Positions 21,248 through 32,500 of a stretch of 64,000 nucleotides of DNA are shown piece after piece (the stretch's first letter is position 1; each line of letters opens with the position of its first letter). This DNA comes from Valencia hispanica (taxonomy: Eukaryota; Chordata; Actinopteri; Cyprinodontiformes; Valenciidae), in NCBI GenBank assembly GCA_963556495.2, contig OY747721.1, positions 14,905,649 through 14,969,648 on the forward strand, written 5' to 3'. The notes beneath the pieces are model-generated. The model had not been told where the DNA came from. It saw nothing but the letters and a program-made list of their open reading frames with translations, and made no database searches. The position numbers were made by a program, and so were the translations under genes.

Positions 21248-22329
21248 GTATCTTGGGATCAATGTAACCAGAATGTTAAACTGCCTTTTCTCAGCTAATT
21301 ACAGGTCCCCAATGTCTAAGATCAAACAAGACTTCCAAAGATGGGCAAGTCTGCCTCTTTGGAAGAATTAATGCGGTTAAAATTAACATTTTACCCAAAT
21401 TCCTCTTTCTGTTCCAATGTCTTCCTCTTTTTCTGCCTAAACAATTCTTCAAAACAATTAATCAATCTATTTGTGAGTTTTTATGGTGTGGGAAGGTACC
21501 TATAATATCGAAAATCCACACTTCAGAGATGCAAATTCAGTGGTGGATTGTAACTTCCTAATTGGGCAGCTCATATGCACAAAATTTCATTTTGGTTCAG
21601 GCCTGTGGACCTCCTTTGGTGCAAGTTAGAAGCCCAGTCTTGTCAGTCATCCTCTCTTAATGCCTTACTTACTTCTATCCTGTCCAACCCCTCTGGCTAC
21701 ATAAATAACACAGTTATTCATTCTACATTGAAAATTTGGTATCAATTTAGGAGGCACTTCAAATTGCAACAAATGCCATGTCAAAGGTATTTTCAACAAT
21801 GATTAAACCCTCTCCCCATGTCTCAATATTTGGCCTCACAATTGATTATTACCTGTTTACCTCTAACCAATTAAATATTTTAGCGTTCACTTCCCTAATG
21901 GCAAGACGTTGTCTTCTCTTTCACTGGAAATCAACTAAAGCTCCCTCCAGCACACAGATATTCAGTGAAAGGCAACACTGACAAATTTTATAACATGTGG
22001 CATCCCTTCCTAATGTTCTTTTATTCTCTTCAGTCTTTCCCTCCCGGTTGATGGACTCACCCCACCCCCCATTATTATTATTTTATTATTATTATTATCC
22101 CTTTGTTTTATGTTTTTTAAATAAAAGGAAAAAAATGCCACAGGAGGCGGATATTTGTCATACCTCTGTCGCCAGGATTCTCAGTGCTTCTGTTTTGTTG
22201 ACATCCTTTAAGATTTGTGACACAGTTAAGAAGCAATGTGATACTATCATTATTTTGCTGTAAATCTGTCATTGGTTCTTGTTATGTCCTTTCTGCTAAT
22301 AAATAAATAAATAAAAGAAGCAGGGGGTG

Positions 22330-23960
22330 GGTGTGATGCCTGGGAGCTGAGAGGTGTGAAGTCATGAGAAGAAAAGCACGCAGTCCTCAAAGATAAGGGG
22401 GTTGCAGCAGGGGAGACAATCCTGGCGGAGGGGTGGGTGGCTCTTCAAACCTGTTAAAGAACTGGTTCAGGTCGTTCATCCACCCTTAGTCTCCTGCAGC
22501 CTGGGGGGTTGATTTGTGCCCTGAAATTTTCTTCATTCTCTTCCAAACCCCAATGATGTTGTCCTGCTGCAGGTGGTCCTCCATATTATTCCTGTAGATG
22601 TTCTTTCCTTGCCTTATTTCAGTCTTTCCTGCACAGCTCTCGGCTCCTCCTTGTCTCCAGATCTAAACTCCGTCTTCTTCTCCTTTAGAAGAGCCTTTAT
22701 TTCTGAGTTGATCCAGGGCTTGTTGTTGGAAAAACACAGTACCTTTATGAGGGGTATGATGTTGTCCACACAGAAGTTCATGTAGTCTGTAATGCAGTCA
22801 TTGATGCTGTTGATGTCGTCCCCTAAAGGGGCGCAGAGGTTTTCCCACACAGTAGAACTGAAACAGTCCCTCAGAGCCTCTTCAGTCTCCTCCGACCATT
22901 TCCACACTGTGAGTGTCACACCTGGTTCTATGTGTACAAGAGGTTTATACACAGACTGGAGATGAACCAGGTTATGATCTGAGCCCCCCAGGGGAGGGAG
23001 AGGTGATGAGGTTTATGCTTCCTTGGTGTTGGCATACAATAAGTCCAGTGTTTTATTGTCTCTGGTGTGTGTCGGCTTCCTACCATAATATGCTCTGCAA
23101 CTCACTTTCTACTCAGAGAGGTGGGGGCGCCGAACTCCAAAACCAGTTCATATATTCAGTTCATATCTTTACCCAAGAGTTTATTTACTTAAAACCTTAC
23201 CCCATAAAATACTGGTAAAGAGTCATGTTTTACTAACCTGAATAATATAAACAGGCCTATTACCTCTAAATGCTTAATAAAGATATATTTAAAACATATG
23301 TACTGCATAATAAAAAATAGCCCCAAAAAAGTAGAATACAACATGTGGCAGGTGACGTACTGGGCGCAGGTGGGGAGAGTGGAGGACACGGTGATGTGGT
23401 TAAAGTCCCCAGAGATCAGAAAAAGGGCCTGGGGGTGCTGTGTTTGGAGTCTGCTGGTCACAGTGTGGATGAAATCGCAGGCTGCAGCAGCCTTAGCAGA
23501 AGTGGGGGGGGGCAAAAACTCCTGCGGTAGATAGTACGGTCTCATACTAACAGCTCAGTGTCCTTACTGCATAGCATCTCTTTGATAGATAAATGCCCAG
23601 AGTTACGCCATTTATCGTTCACAAACACAGCAAGACCTTCTCCTCTCTTTTTACTACTCTCGTTGGTTCTGTCGGCCCGGAGCAGATGAAAACTGTCCAT
23701 GATTATCTGTGAGTCAGCGTGGTTAGCCACATCTCGGTCAGACAGATCAGGCTGCTCTCCCTGTAGCTCCTTTGATGGCTGGTTAGAGCCACCAACTCAT
23801 CCACTTTGTTTGGGAGAGATCTAACGCTTTCCATGATGATGGACAGGATGACGGGCCTGTACATCCTTCCTCCTCAGCTCACGGGGGATGTTGGCTCGCT
23901 CTGGGGGAGGCAGTACAGTGGAGCTACCCAGAGCTAGCAGGTGATCCCAGGTGTAAATAT
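22330..23960 (-). mobile_element. L2-type LINE fragment (endonuclease region), decayed
   Basis: Minus-strand frames show pieces of an L2/CR1-type ORF2: a GGLAVFVNDKW block with CSKDTELL (23542-23680), LRPYYLP-like then FLISGDFNH (catalytic Asp/Asn, about 23430-23530), and a linker region with KVLCFSNNKPWIN (about 22700). The expected order is kept, but frames shift and an unrelated AT-rich stretch (about 23090-23335) separates the blocks. There is no RT domain, so the copy is internally deleted or truncated. Confidence 0.65.
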
Positions 23961-24435
23961 TGACTGATTGGGCATCCACACACAAATACGCTCTTAATTG
24001 ATCAATTTGGACTCTGCATTATTAGGATTAATCAGAATTTCCTCAATAGAAGACAAAATATTCTAATATTTAACAAAATTCTACGAATCTTGCATGGTAG
24101 GGAGGACCAGAAAGTACAGATTTTTGAACCTCATAGCTGTATAACTTCAGAGTGCATCATAGCCTATCATCAGAGCTATCAGAGGATTCTTCTGGCTATT
24201 CAAAGTGCTTTCCACCAGAAAAGAGTAGGGCAAGTGTAATGATACCCTGTCACACAGGCAAAACTTGGCATTGACATTCCATGGAACACCAAACTTGGGT
24301 AGCTATACATAACACGATATCTGCCCAAGACAAAAGTTATTTTGGAAGTTCCCAGATCTAATTTAATTTCAGAAGGTGAAGAGAGGTCAGAGGAAATCTT
24401 TTTCAAGAGCAATAGCTTGAAGAATAGCTAATTGG
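23961..24435. other. Unassigned sequence
   Basis: No feature recognised. A minus ORF (24200-24412) has no domain I know. Confidence 0.35.
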
Positions 24436-24780
24436 CATCCATCCATCCATGAATGCCTGCAGGGTCATGGAGGGGCTGGTTCCAATCTCCAGCTGTCATT
24501 GGACAAGAGGCGGGGTATTCCCTGGATAGGTTGCCAGTCCATCACAGGGCCACACAGAGCAAACAACTATGAGAACACACATTCATACCTATTGGACAAT
24601 TTAGTGAGACAAATTAACAAACAGTCATGTTTTTGGACTGTGGGATTAATGCTTCTGCAATGGACTGGCATCCTGTCAAGGGTGTACCCTGTCTCTCACC
24701 CAATGAGCCTTGGAGATAGGAACCAGCTCCTTCTGCAACCCTGCAAGAATAAGCGGGTTTAGACAATGGATGGATGGATT
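24436..24780. mobile_element. Foldback element with GGATGG ends
   Basis: The left arm (24436-24550, CATCCATCCATCC start) is the approximate reverse complement of the right arm (24655-24780, ATGGATGGATGG end). Both contain the ACTGGC/GCCAGT and CCCTGCA blocks of the short element at 8154-8292. A unique centre contains CATGTTTTTGGACTGTGGGA, also common in fish repeats. The whole can fold into a long hairpin. Confidence 0.65.
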
Positions 24781-24914
24781 TCTTCCAGGGTGATACAGTA
24801 ACAAAAGAAGGTGAAGAATAATTACTTGGAGTTGATCTGTTTCTCAGATCCAAACCAGGAAAGCTTTATATACAGTACATATCTTGTTCAGTGGGACAAC
24901 TTTCACAATCGATG

Positions 24915-26120
24915 GCTGCCAAATACTTTTTTTTGTACACAAGTCATCTATCAGAGACAGAATGTAAAAAAAATCACATTTGTGACTTTTAAAGAATTTA
25001 TTTGTTTAATGGTGAAGAAAATAAGTATTTAGCACCTACAAACAAGCAAGAATTTGGAATAAATACCAGATCACAGACAATCTCCCTTGACCTGAGGCTT
25101 CATGCAAAATCTCAACTCGTGAGGTACACATGATCTTGAGAACGGTGAGAAAAAAGTCCAGAACTACATGGGGGGAACTGGTCAATGACCTGAAGAGAGC
25201 TGGGACCACAGTAACAAAGGTTACCATTAGTAACATACTATGTCGTCATGGATTAAAATCCTGCAGCACTTGTAGTTAGCACATGTCCAGGCTCTTCGAA
25301 AGTTTGCCAGAGACCATCTGGATGATCCAGAAGAGGATTGGGAGAATGTCATGTGGTCAGATGAAACCAAAATAGAACTCTGGTATAAACGCCACTCGTC
25401 GTTTTTGGAGAGGGAAGAATGCTGGGTTTCATCCCAAGAACACCATACCCACTGTGAAGCATGTGGGTGGAAACATGATGTTTTCGGGCTGCTTTTCTGC
25501 AAAGGGGAAAGGACGACCAATCTGAATTAAGGAAAGGATGAATGGGGCTCTCACCCGGGACTCTGGGGATTAAATCCCGCCCGGAACCTCATTGTGTACC
25601 TTGCCACAGTATCATAAAAATTTTGGGCAAAAACTTCCTTCCACCAGTGAGAGCATTGAAGATAAAACCTGGCTGGATCTTCCAGCATGACAATGTTCCC
25701 AAACACACTGCCCGGGCAAAGAAGGAGTGGCTACGTAAAAAGCATTTTAAGGTTCTAGAGTGGCCTAGCCAGTCTCCAGACCTCAATCCAGTAATGAATC
25801 TGTGGAGGGAGTTGAAAGTCCGTGTTGCCCAGCAACAGCCCCAAAACATTACGCTCTAGAGAATATCTGCATGGAAGAATGGGCCAAAATACCAGCTACA
25901 GTATGTGGAAACCTGGTGAAGACCTACAGGAAACATTTGTCCTGTCATTGCCAACTAAGGTTACATTACAAAGTATTGCGGTGATTTTTTGTTATTGACC
26001 AAATAATTATTTTCTGCACCATTATACAAATAAATTATTTAAAAATCACACTCTGTGATTTACTGGATAGTTTTTTACGTTTTGTCCCTCACGGTTGTAG
26101 TGTACCTGCCAAATACTTGA
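24915..26120 (+). pseudogene. Decayed Tc1-like transposon
   Basis: Both ends share an inverted CTGCCAAATACTT/AAGTATTTGGCAG motif and an AAATCACA block. Pieces of a Tc1 transposase are visible in shifting frames: [21 protein letters not shown] near 25180, [10 protein letters not shown] (first catalytic Asp, about 25350), [15 protein letters not shown] near 25420, [17 protein letters not shown] (second Asp, about 25680) and [15 protein letters not shown] (about 25770). In the last block the expected catalytic Glu is Met. Several frameshifts and stops make it inactive. Confidence 0.75.
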
Positions 26121-26597
26121 GCTTTCCAAAATAGATATTAATCGCATTGCACCTTCTGCTTGCTTATCACTCAAGTGGTAAAGGTATGATTTAAGTTAGT
26201 AAAAGAAAAACACAAGGTGTACATTTTTTCTTTAGTTTAATGTAAATAGCAGTTCCACATAAGTTACACCTTTGAAGTACAAAAGCTATACTACTGTAAA
26301 ATTGGCATACTGTGTATCCTAAGAGTTCAGTGAACTGTATATTATTATCTAATAAACATGCTCATTCTGATTCGCAAAATTAATTCAAACATATTTGGGT
26401 ATTTGCAAATTTATATCTTTTATGTATGACTTTAGCAACATGCAGCAGCAATAGTCATACATTCCATGTTTAACACAGCTGGCAGGGCTCCATGTACAAA
26501 AACTAATAATAAACATTCAGAATACATACTTTACATACATCCATACTTTTTGCCTTATGAAGATACACAGCTTTAAAAAGATCTGGATCAATCACAT
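26121..26597. other. 3' flank of receptor gene 1
   Basis: AT-rich sequence downstream of the gene 1 stop codon, probably its 3' UTR and flank. I see no ORF and no repeat I can name. Confidence 0.4.
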
Positions 26598-29500
26598 TTA
26601 TTTTAAGAGCCACATTGAAAACAGGACAGTTAAAAACAGAAAGACTATTAAGACATATACAATGGAAAAAATCTTGTCTATTTTGCTGGCGACCCTGGTC
26701 CAGTAACCAGTCTTCTTCTCTTCCGACTCTTTGTAGAGAAAAGTTTTCTTTATCTCTCCAAGCTCATATGAGACTTTTTCCACTGCCAGGAATAACTCAG
26801 TCAGTTGGCTGCTGCAGCCCTGCAAGAGTCAGAATCAAGTTATAAATCAGATAATAAGCCATAGCATTGTTTTTCCCTGTTCCATTAGAAGAAAGTGTTC
26901 TCTGGAATGGCTCTTAATTAAAATTTCAACAAATAAAATTAACAATGCAATGTAAAATGTATATTCTCTGTCTATTCTTCCCTACCCTGTGTGAGTCCGC
27001 GTGTGCGGGTGTCTAGTCTAACTGTGTTTTCTTTGTAATCTAGCTCCGTCCTCAAATGTGTTTTTACCCCTTCAGTTTGAAGAAAGCTATTAAAATAGTA
27101 TTTGAATTTAGGCACACATTCTTTGTGTTTATATATGCATGAAACCTCATGATTTTGCAAAAATATATGTTACAAGCTTAAAGCTGCAGTCCGGAGTATT
27201 TGAGGGAGAGAGATTTTTTTGAATCCAACGTACCAAGGCCCCTCCCAAAACACTGCCTCCAACTCTACCGCAGCGGTTGTGCACGCACATCACCTGTGGC
27301 GACACAGCGAGTCAAAGAAGTAAGCAGCAAGCGCTAATGAGCACCACCCGATTGTATTTTTGCTATGGACGTTTCAGAGGTGAGCAACTTCTGCATGAGT
27401 GATGCTCTCTCCCAATAAGGCGACTGTAAATGGTAAGACACGGAGCGGTATGTGTGCGCTGCCCCATGTTCACACGTTTGCGCGATCCGCATGCAAGTTG
27501 AATGACAGCCGACAATGCAGAAACTCGAATTCTATTGGCTAAAAAAATTTGGCGCTCAGTGTGAAATGCATAGGGGTCTTCGGGAGGAAGGTGGGATTAA
27601 GAAAAATAAGAAGTGTTGTGGAGCACTAGCCTTTTATCATAGTATTGAACCCCACTATCATTTTAAAGATTTTATAAAACTTTGATACATAAATATATTC
27701 TCCGGACTGCAGCTTTAAGTCTTAAGTGGAAAAATGTGATGGATCGCAGTCAATCTGTTGCTCAGTTTTTGCGAATAATTACAGAAAATTTTGCAATTAA
27801 TTTGTTGATTTCTTTTTAATGATTGACAGCCCTAAAATCACATTTGGAGAGAAAATATCATAATCTAAAGGCTTGCTCACACAGTATCTTTGAATGAACT
27901 ACTTGATATTTACTTGGATATAAACCAGAAAGTCACACAGAGCAGCCACATCTCACCATCCTTATTTTAGAACCCCAACATTGTATGTAAACGTAATCAA
28001 CCTCTGAAAAGAATACACTAACCTCTTTATATATAGATGATGTATGATCGGTCATCACATCATAGGAGGAGGCAATAAGGGAAGCTTTTTTTGTTTCTAG
28101 AAGAAGAAAGTAGAAGGTGAATACAACAGCTTCATGTATCTACATATATGGCTAATTCTTTTAAGTGTTTTAACTCAAAGTATGAGAAACTAAAATATGA
28201 TTTATCTGTCAGTCTGATTTTATTGGAATGGGTAACAATTGCCTGTAGTTTTGTAAACATCTGGGTTCTTACTCAGCTTGGCAATCTCTTCCTTGTCTTC
28301 CTGGGATGATGAGTCTTTTTCCATCAGATACCTCACAAAAATGGTCTCCATTAGGCTGATGAGCATCAGAGCAAAAATCCCAATGCAGTAAATCACTAAG
28401 AGGAGCAAAGAGCACATTAAGGTTGATTCTGGATCAAATGCAGGTTAAAGTTAAATCTTTCATTTTTAGGTGGCTCTTTTTCCCTTAATTTGCAGCTGTA
28501 TGAGTTAATGGTTAAAATGTTAAGATTATTATGGAAAAGTGGTTTAAGCGGTCAAACACTAGGGAAAAATTAGATTCACTAAGGGCACAACAATGAAAGA
28601 CCTGCAATACCTGAATGTTTTCAGATTATGACCCAGAATGAAATGCCCTAATTGGTTATGTTTGATTACAAGGTAGTCAGTTCTTAACTGGCTCATTTTG
28701 ATCCACCACATGGGCAAACCCAGTGGAAAACAAGCATGTGCATTGTTTTGTAAAAAGTATTGAGACAGCTTCAACATTTTTACATTTTGTCAATCATAAA
28801 CGTATTAGTATTTTGCTGTGATTTTATTTGATAGACAAAGCTCAAACCTGTGAATGGGATGGGAAATTATAGAGATTTTTCTTTATCTGAAAAGTTTTGT
28901 GTGCAGTGGTATTAGTGATGCCCCTAAATAAAACTCAGCTAAAACCAACTGTCAAAAAACTGTTAAAAAACACAAGTCTCATTTCGGCCTTGTCCACATG
29001 TAGCAGGGTATCCCCCAAAATAAAGATATTTATCTTAGATTTGGCCTGTCATTCACACAAAAGTGCTGGTTCATGGCGTCAAAAATGATTCTTTTAAAAA
29101 CCTCCGACCAAAGTGAAGATTAGCAAATTTTCCATTTTAAGCATTTGCTTGTAGACATACATAACAGGGGTCTCATTTATAAAGCTTTGTTACGCACAAA
29201 TTGGGGTGTGAAAATTGTATAATTCACGGTGTTGGATCAACTGACCTGCTGCAACCATGCATCCCAACCCACAGTATATTTTGGCTGTGGCATGCCGCCT
29301 CCCTCTATGCCCCTTTTTCATGTCAGGCACACTGCGGCATGAAGACTATGCAACTCTCAGCTCTTCCATTTATTTTTGACCCCCCAAATAATATTTTCCA
29401 ACGATGACATTTCTTAAAAGTAGACTAAAAACGCACCTTTTTGTCAGGCTTTAAATATCTAGGAGTGCTGAAACCTATCACGTGCTGCTGTCATTTAGTT

Positions 29501-32500
29501 TTTATCTGTTTTAATTTGCTCTTATTCCAATCTTATTGTTGCTACAAGAAGTAATCATACAATTCAAACTTTATTTTTATTGTTCTTTATTTTATCGCTT
29601 GTGCTGCTGCTTTTATTATTTTATTTTAATCTTTTTACTCTCGTCTTGTTACACTTTTTCCTATTGTTAACTATATTTTTGCCTTTTAATATGAAGCACT
29701 TTAGAAGTAAAGCTCTATATAGATGAGCTTTGATTGATTGATTGAAATAAAATGGTTTTCCGTGCCTCCACGTTGTGGTTCCTCCGCTTCGCTGTTCACA
29801 TGGTTAACTATGAAACGCCTCAGATCAGACGGCTTAAGTCGATGCACAATATTCACTAGGCACTTTGCATTGACCGGTTATGGCAGAAAGTGGGTGTGTA
29901 GGAGGCAGGATATGATCCAAAAACACCTGAGCACATTTCTAAGGAGAGTGTGATTTATAAAGTGGAAATTGTGTGCCGTTGTGTGCACTCCAATTTTAGA
30001 TCTAAAACTTAATATGAGCTCAGTTGAGCATTAGCAGGTGTTTGGTGTAACAAAACAAAGGCAAGATATGTTGTGTCGTATTTTCTACTCTTTGGCTAGG
30101 AAGGAAGTTGGTTTAGAAGCTTGATTGGCGATCCTTTATCTTTTGTGCCTTTGAATGTTATCCATTCACCCCCCCCCCCCCCAAGATTGGACCAGAAACA
30201 TGGACAAATGTTTTGCCAAGACTGGCAGCCATAACTGGAGTGAAAGTTAGATCTACAACGTATTAACTCAGGTCTGTGAATACATATGCATCTGGAATTG
30301 TACATATGTTAAAAATGTTGAAAACCATAGATTGTTTTTTGTTCATTTCACAACTATTCACTAATTTGTATATTCATCACATAAAACACTGACATTTGTT
30401 GTTATAATGTAACAAAATGAGGAAATGTTTGAGGGGAAGGAATACTCCTGAGTTTAATACCTATAAGTGGAATCCTGCTTGAGGTAAAAGGTAGAACTTC
30501 ATTGAGAAGAAGCTGCATCACAGTGACAGCAAGCAGGACTGTGATCTTGAAACTAATTTTGTCGCTACCACTGTTCGACATGAGGAGGGTGGCAAAGTCC
30601 AGAAACAAGAAGAAGAGGACAGGAAGCAGAAAGTTGACAACGTAAAGGGCAGACTTCCTCTTCATGGTTACCTGTGAAAAGGTGTGGGACTCTGTTAATA
30701 TTTATTCCTCTTTATCATTGTTATAAAAAACTGTTGGATTTAGTTAAAAGGTATAGGTAAAATCAGAATGCCAACAATTCTTAAACAAAAACAGAATTAA
30801 TGTTTTCTCTAAAATGTATTATTATTTTTAAGCCCTAGAACTAAATTTTACCAAAAGAAGACAATTTTACACTGATTATCTCAGGTTAATGTAGAGTGTA
30901 CACATATGGGATGGAAAGTGAACGTCTTCACAATTAAATATGCCTGTTTACAGTAGCTGTGCTAATGCCATCCATTAAGCAACAGAAGTAAAATAGCATT
31001 TCAGAAGGATCTGATCTCTGTCAGTGCAGGGAGACACAAGCTGAGTTCTTCTTTTGAATCACCTTATATCAGGTTGGCAGAAAAGACACCATGGCTTGGC
31101 ACAGCACAGAGTAATTAAAACAGACAACCTTTACCTTATGTGACCTGTCTTCAGAATACTTACAGTGTAGACAACAACAGAACGCTTGGAGTAAAAATAA
31201 TCGTCTATTTTCTGGGTGGCATTGATATCGATGAATTTCCATTCATACTGCATCTGCATTGTATGAATACTCATATTTTTGATATGTTTATCGCTTGTTC
31301 CGGGGTGAATGCTTAATTCATCATCTGAGATAAACGAAATAAATAACAGCAGATTGATTCAGTAATAAACGTGAAAATATATTATCCAATTTCAACAGTA
31401 CTCATTTGGAAAACTAGTTACTACATGACAACATGCAGAGTGGTTCATGGGTCAGATTCCAACCCAAGTATTTTTCAGTAATTGGAAATTAATTACAACA
31501 CATTTAATTTAAAAAATTGCAGTTGTAAAGTGCTGATATTTTCAAAGCACATGTAAACAAGACTTACCAGAGAATAAGACAGACTTGAAGGTTAAACTGC
31601 ATCTCTGAATGTCGAAGGGGAATTTAAAAATAAACATCTTGCAGGTACTGATCACAAACTTATCATCCATGTATTCCACCCAACCGTCAAAACTAATTGT
31701 GAGAAAAGGGCTGGGTACGGCTTTATCCTTTTCTGTCCTGTAAATTAAGGAAAAGGTCCAATGTCTTAGGTTACACTTCAAACCATATAGTCAATAATTT
31801 GTTTCAAACCAAGAAATAACTTGACCTTGTAAATTTTTTAATGTAAATTAGGTATGTGGAACACTGCAGTTTAACAAGTAATGTCAAAATGGAAGTAAAG
31901 AAAATCAAGACTATATATCCATCCACTATCTAAACCGTTTATGCTTGTAGGGTTGCATGAAACCTGGTGCCTATCTCCATTGTCAGAACAAGAATATAAT
32001 TTTCTACAGTCAGTACATTTAAGGAGTTGCATTCCAATCAGTAGGTACAGACGATAAACCCTGATCCTGTGCCGCTCAACTGGCCTAATCATACATTATG
32101 TGGTTGATGACGTGTGTCATCCAAGGAAAAAACTAGGTGTTTTAAAAGTGTATATTTGAAAGCTTTTAATGAAGTGTGACTGTTGTATTGGAATGTACCG
32201 TAATTTTAGTACAATAAGCCGCTACTAATTGATGATGTTACTGTCGTGTTGGTACTGTACTGCCGATTTTCAGGGAGAGTATGAAAAAAAGCCTTTCTTA
32301 AACTAGAAAAGCGCTCCGAGAGCACAGACCTCCGCCAGGGCCACTCATCCTCCCATGTTATTATCTAATTCTAACTTCAGGTACTTTCCCAAAAAATGTC
32401 TCCTAATGACCTCTGGTCGGTGACTGAATATGTATTCATGTCGGATCAACCCCAAAATTTAATCAGTTATTCCGGACATTTCCTGAAGCTTTTATCGAAA

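Larger units (their letters stand above)
16750..22312 (+). mobile_element. L1-Tx1-type LINE, decayed, with two nested insertions
   Basis: A plus-strand LINE can be followed in order: 5' UTR (about 16750-17110), apurinic endonuclease (17112-17675), linker (to about 18240), reverse transcriptase (18480-21500), C-terminal region (to about 21990) and a 3' UTR ending in AAAT repeats (22298-22312). RT motifs visible are KDKDPSLCSSYRPISL (18480), VDAEKAFDR (about 18715), TRQGCPL (about 19425) and LYADDFLL (about 19545). It is broken by several stops and frameshifts, by a 533-bp TTAA element (18772-19304) and by a 1500-bp solo LTR (19748-21247). Motif order and the YADD box fit the L1/Tx1 clade. Confidence 0.8.

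Noticed and set aside
23298..23545. Overlapping plus-strand ORFs
   Set aside because: They are antisense shadows of the LINE endonuclease frame on the minus strand.
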